From assembly GCF_029946505.1 (NCBI RefSeq), contig NZ_JARZHG010000026.1, forward strand, positions 1 through 64,000: a stretch of 64,000 nt of DNA, given 5' to 3'. Below, in pieces: positions 63,293 through 64,000 of the stretch. The stretch is from Polyangium sp. y55x31 (GTDB lineage Bacteria > Myxococcota_A > Polyangia > Polyangiales > Polyangiaceae). The notes beneath the pieces were generated by a model, which had not been told where the DNA came from, searched no databases, and was given only the letters and a program-made list of their open reading frames with translations. Position numbers and translations under genes: made by a program. Within the stretch, counting starts at the first letter, position 1. Every line of letters starts with the position of its first letter.

Positions 63293-63658
63293 ATGCCATC
63301 CGCCCCTCTCCCCGCCGTCCCCTCCGATTGCCTGCTCTGCGGCACCTGCTGCTTCTCCGACCTCCCCGAGTACGTCCGCGTCTTCGGCGTCGATTACGAC
63401 CGCATGGATGACGACGCCCGCGCGCTCACGGGGTTCCTCGGCAATCGTTGCTACATGCGCATCGAGGACGGCCATTGCGCCGCGCTCGTCCCCGACCCGG
63501 AGACGCGCCGCTTCGTCTGCTCCATCTATCCGATGCGCCCGGACGCCTGCCGCTCCCTCGATCGCGGCACCTCCGCGTGCCTCGGCGAGCTCACCGTGAA
63601 AGCGGAGCGACCCCTGCTCGCGCTCGAAGCGCTCGTCCGGAAAAACCGCTCAGGGTGA
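63293..63658 (+). CDS. YkgJ-family cysteine cluster protein
   Basis: 121 residues. The Zn- or Fe-binding cysteine cluster CLLCGTCCF is at residues 13-21. C-x-IYPMRPDACRSLDRGTSAC at about 83-103 carries the rest of the pattern, with CYMRI between. Family members are small cytosolic metal-binding proteins of unknown role. It lies 12 bases after the last lipoprotein gene, perhaps in the same transcript. Its stop overlaps the 3' end of the PEGA gene by nine bases. Confidence 0.85.
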   Translation: MPSAPLPAVPSDCLLCGTCCFSDLPEYVRVFGVDYDRMDDDARALTGFLGNRCYMRIEDGHCAALVPDPETRRFVCSIYPMRPDACRSLDRGTSACLGELTVKAERPLLALEALVRKNRSG

Positions 63659-64000
63659 ATCCGCCGCGTCCGTCCCCGCGTCCACTCCGGCGGGCGCGGC
63701 GCGCCGCTCGATCCGCATCGTCACGTCGAGCAATACGGTTTGTCCCGCATTGACCCGGATCTCCCTCTTCTCGTCGGGCGCGTTCGGGTGCTTGAACGTC
63801 ACGTAATGCCGGCCCGGCACGACCGGGATCGGACGCCCGATCGGCGTCACGTCCACATAACGCCCGTCGACGAGCACCTCGGCCCACGGCCGGGCCAGCA
63901 CCTTGACGTACCCGCGTTCCGACGTGTCGGCCTCGCTCGGGTGCTCGGCCGCCACGTCCTCCTCGCGCACGAACCCCTCCACGATCACCGCGCCCACCAC
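63650..64000 (-). CDS. PEGA-domain protein, C-terminal part
   Basis: The last 116 codons of a gene that continues past the right edge. The PEGA beta domain is at about 30-95 of the visible part: GYVKVLARPWAEVLVDGRYVDVTPIGRPIPVVPGRHYVTFKHPN, with the typical PxAxVxVDG and G-P lines. PEGA domains commonly end Ser/Thr kinases and surface proteins in myxobacteria, so the missing part may be a kinase or receptor. The C-terminus ends AAPAGVDAGTDAADSP. The type of the full protein cannot be told from here. Confidence 0.75.
   Translation of the reverse strand: MVGAVIVEGFVREEDVAAEHPSEADTSERGYVKVLARPWAEVLVDGRYVDVTPIGRPIPVVPGRHYVTFKHPNAPDEKREIRVNAGQTVLLDVTMRIERRAAPAGVDAGTDAADSP

Overview
The window looks like a chromosomal segment of a large-genome myxobacterium (Myxococcota, most like the Sorangium/Polyangium group). 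The DNA is very GC-rich with strong G/C at third codon positions, so almost every gene casts long false ORFs on other frames. GTG and TTG starts are common, lipoproteins with Gly/Ser/Ala-rich linkers and DCGG cysteine modules are abundant, and there are large multi-PAS histidine kinases and FHA/PEGA signalling proteins. I see no tRNA, rRNA, CRISPR array, transposase or phage gene. The assignment to genus is inference.

Layout. 1-1.5 kb: end of a lipoprotein gene and puuD, a membrane urate oxidase with a cytochrome c tail. 1.9-8.9 kb: one giant secreted SpvB/VCBS/Rhs polymorphic-toxin-like gene with a compositionally different C-terminal tip and no visible immunity gene. 9-11.6 kb: degenerate tandem repeats, then a coupled operon of a radical SAM/SPASM enzyme and two small membrane proteins. 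11.6-20.3 kb: envelope lipoproteins, a LysM protein, ruvA, a zinc-ribbon/FHA protein, a Nudix-like protein with a broken box, and a di-haem cytochrome lipoprotein with a secreted partner. 20.4-25.8 kb: GST, FecCD permease coupled to coaX (type III pantothenate kinase), an O-methyltransferase, a Ser-rich lipoprotein, an interrupted outer-membrane-protein gene and a SpoIIAA-like protein.

25.8-31.5 kb: a probable surface-glycan or lipid locus: SDR epimerase, a rare fusion of a GT2 glycosyltransferase to a PaaK/CapK-like adenylating enzyme, a DUF362 protein, and a convergent lysyl-PG-synthase-type flippase-like membrane protein. 31.5-36.6 kb: two sensor kinases. 37.4-40.3 kb: rodA coupled to a PBP2 homologue that has lost two of its three catalytic motifs.

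42.4-58.7 kb carries the most system-like content. A coupled operon VWA - SWIM zinc finger - small protein - DUF4132 (42.4-48.3 kb) and a second operon MoxR AAA+ ATPase - DUF5682 - peroxiredoxin (54.6-58.7 kb) together make the set of families known from the E. coli yehI/yehL/yehM/yehP/yehQ neighbourhood. Here it is split by about 7 kb of other genes and by a striking array: eight copies of the palindrome TTGGCG-N3-CGCCAA at an exact 43-bp pitch (54259-54574). A decayed copy of the 3' end of the DUF4132 gene lies about 6 kb away at 36.65 kb, evidence of an earlier duplication. 59-63.3 kb: four tandem paralogous Gly-linker/Cys-rich lipoproteins in an A-B-B-A order, then a YkgJ-type cysteine-cluster protein and the end of a PEGA-domain gene.

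Genes are tightly packed: many neighbours overlap by ATGA/GTGA/TTGA, and several convergent pairs overlap at their stops.
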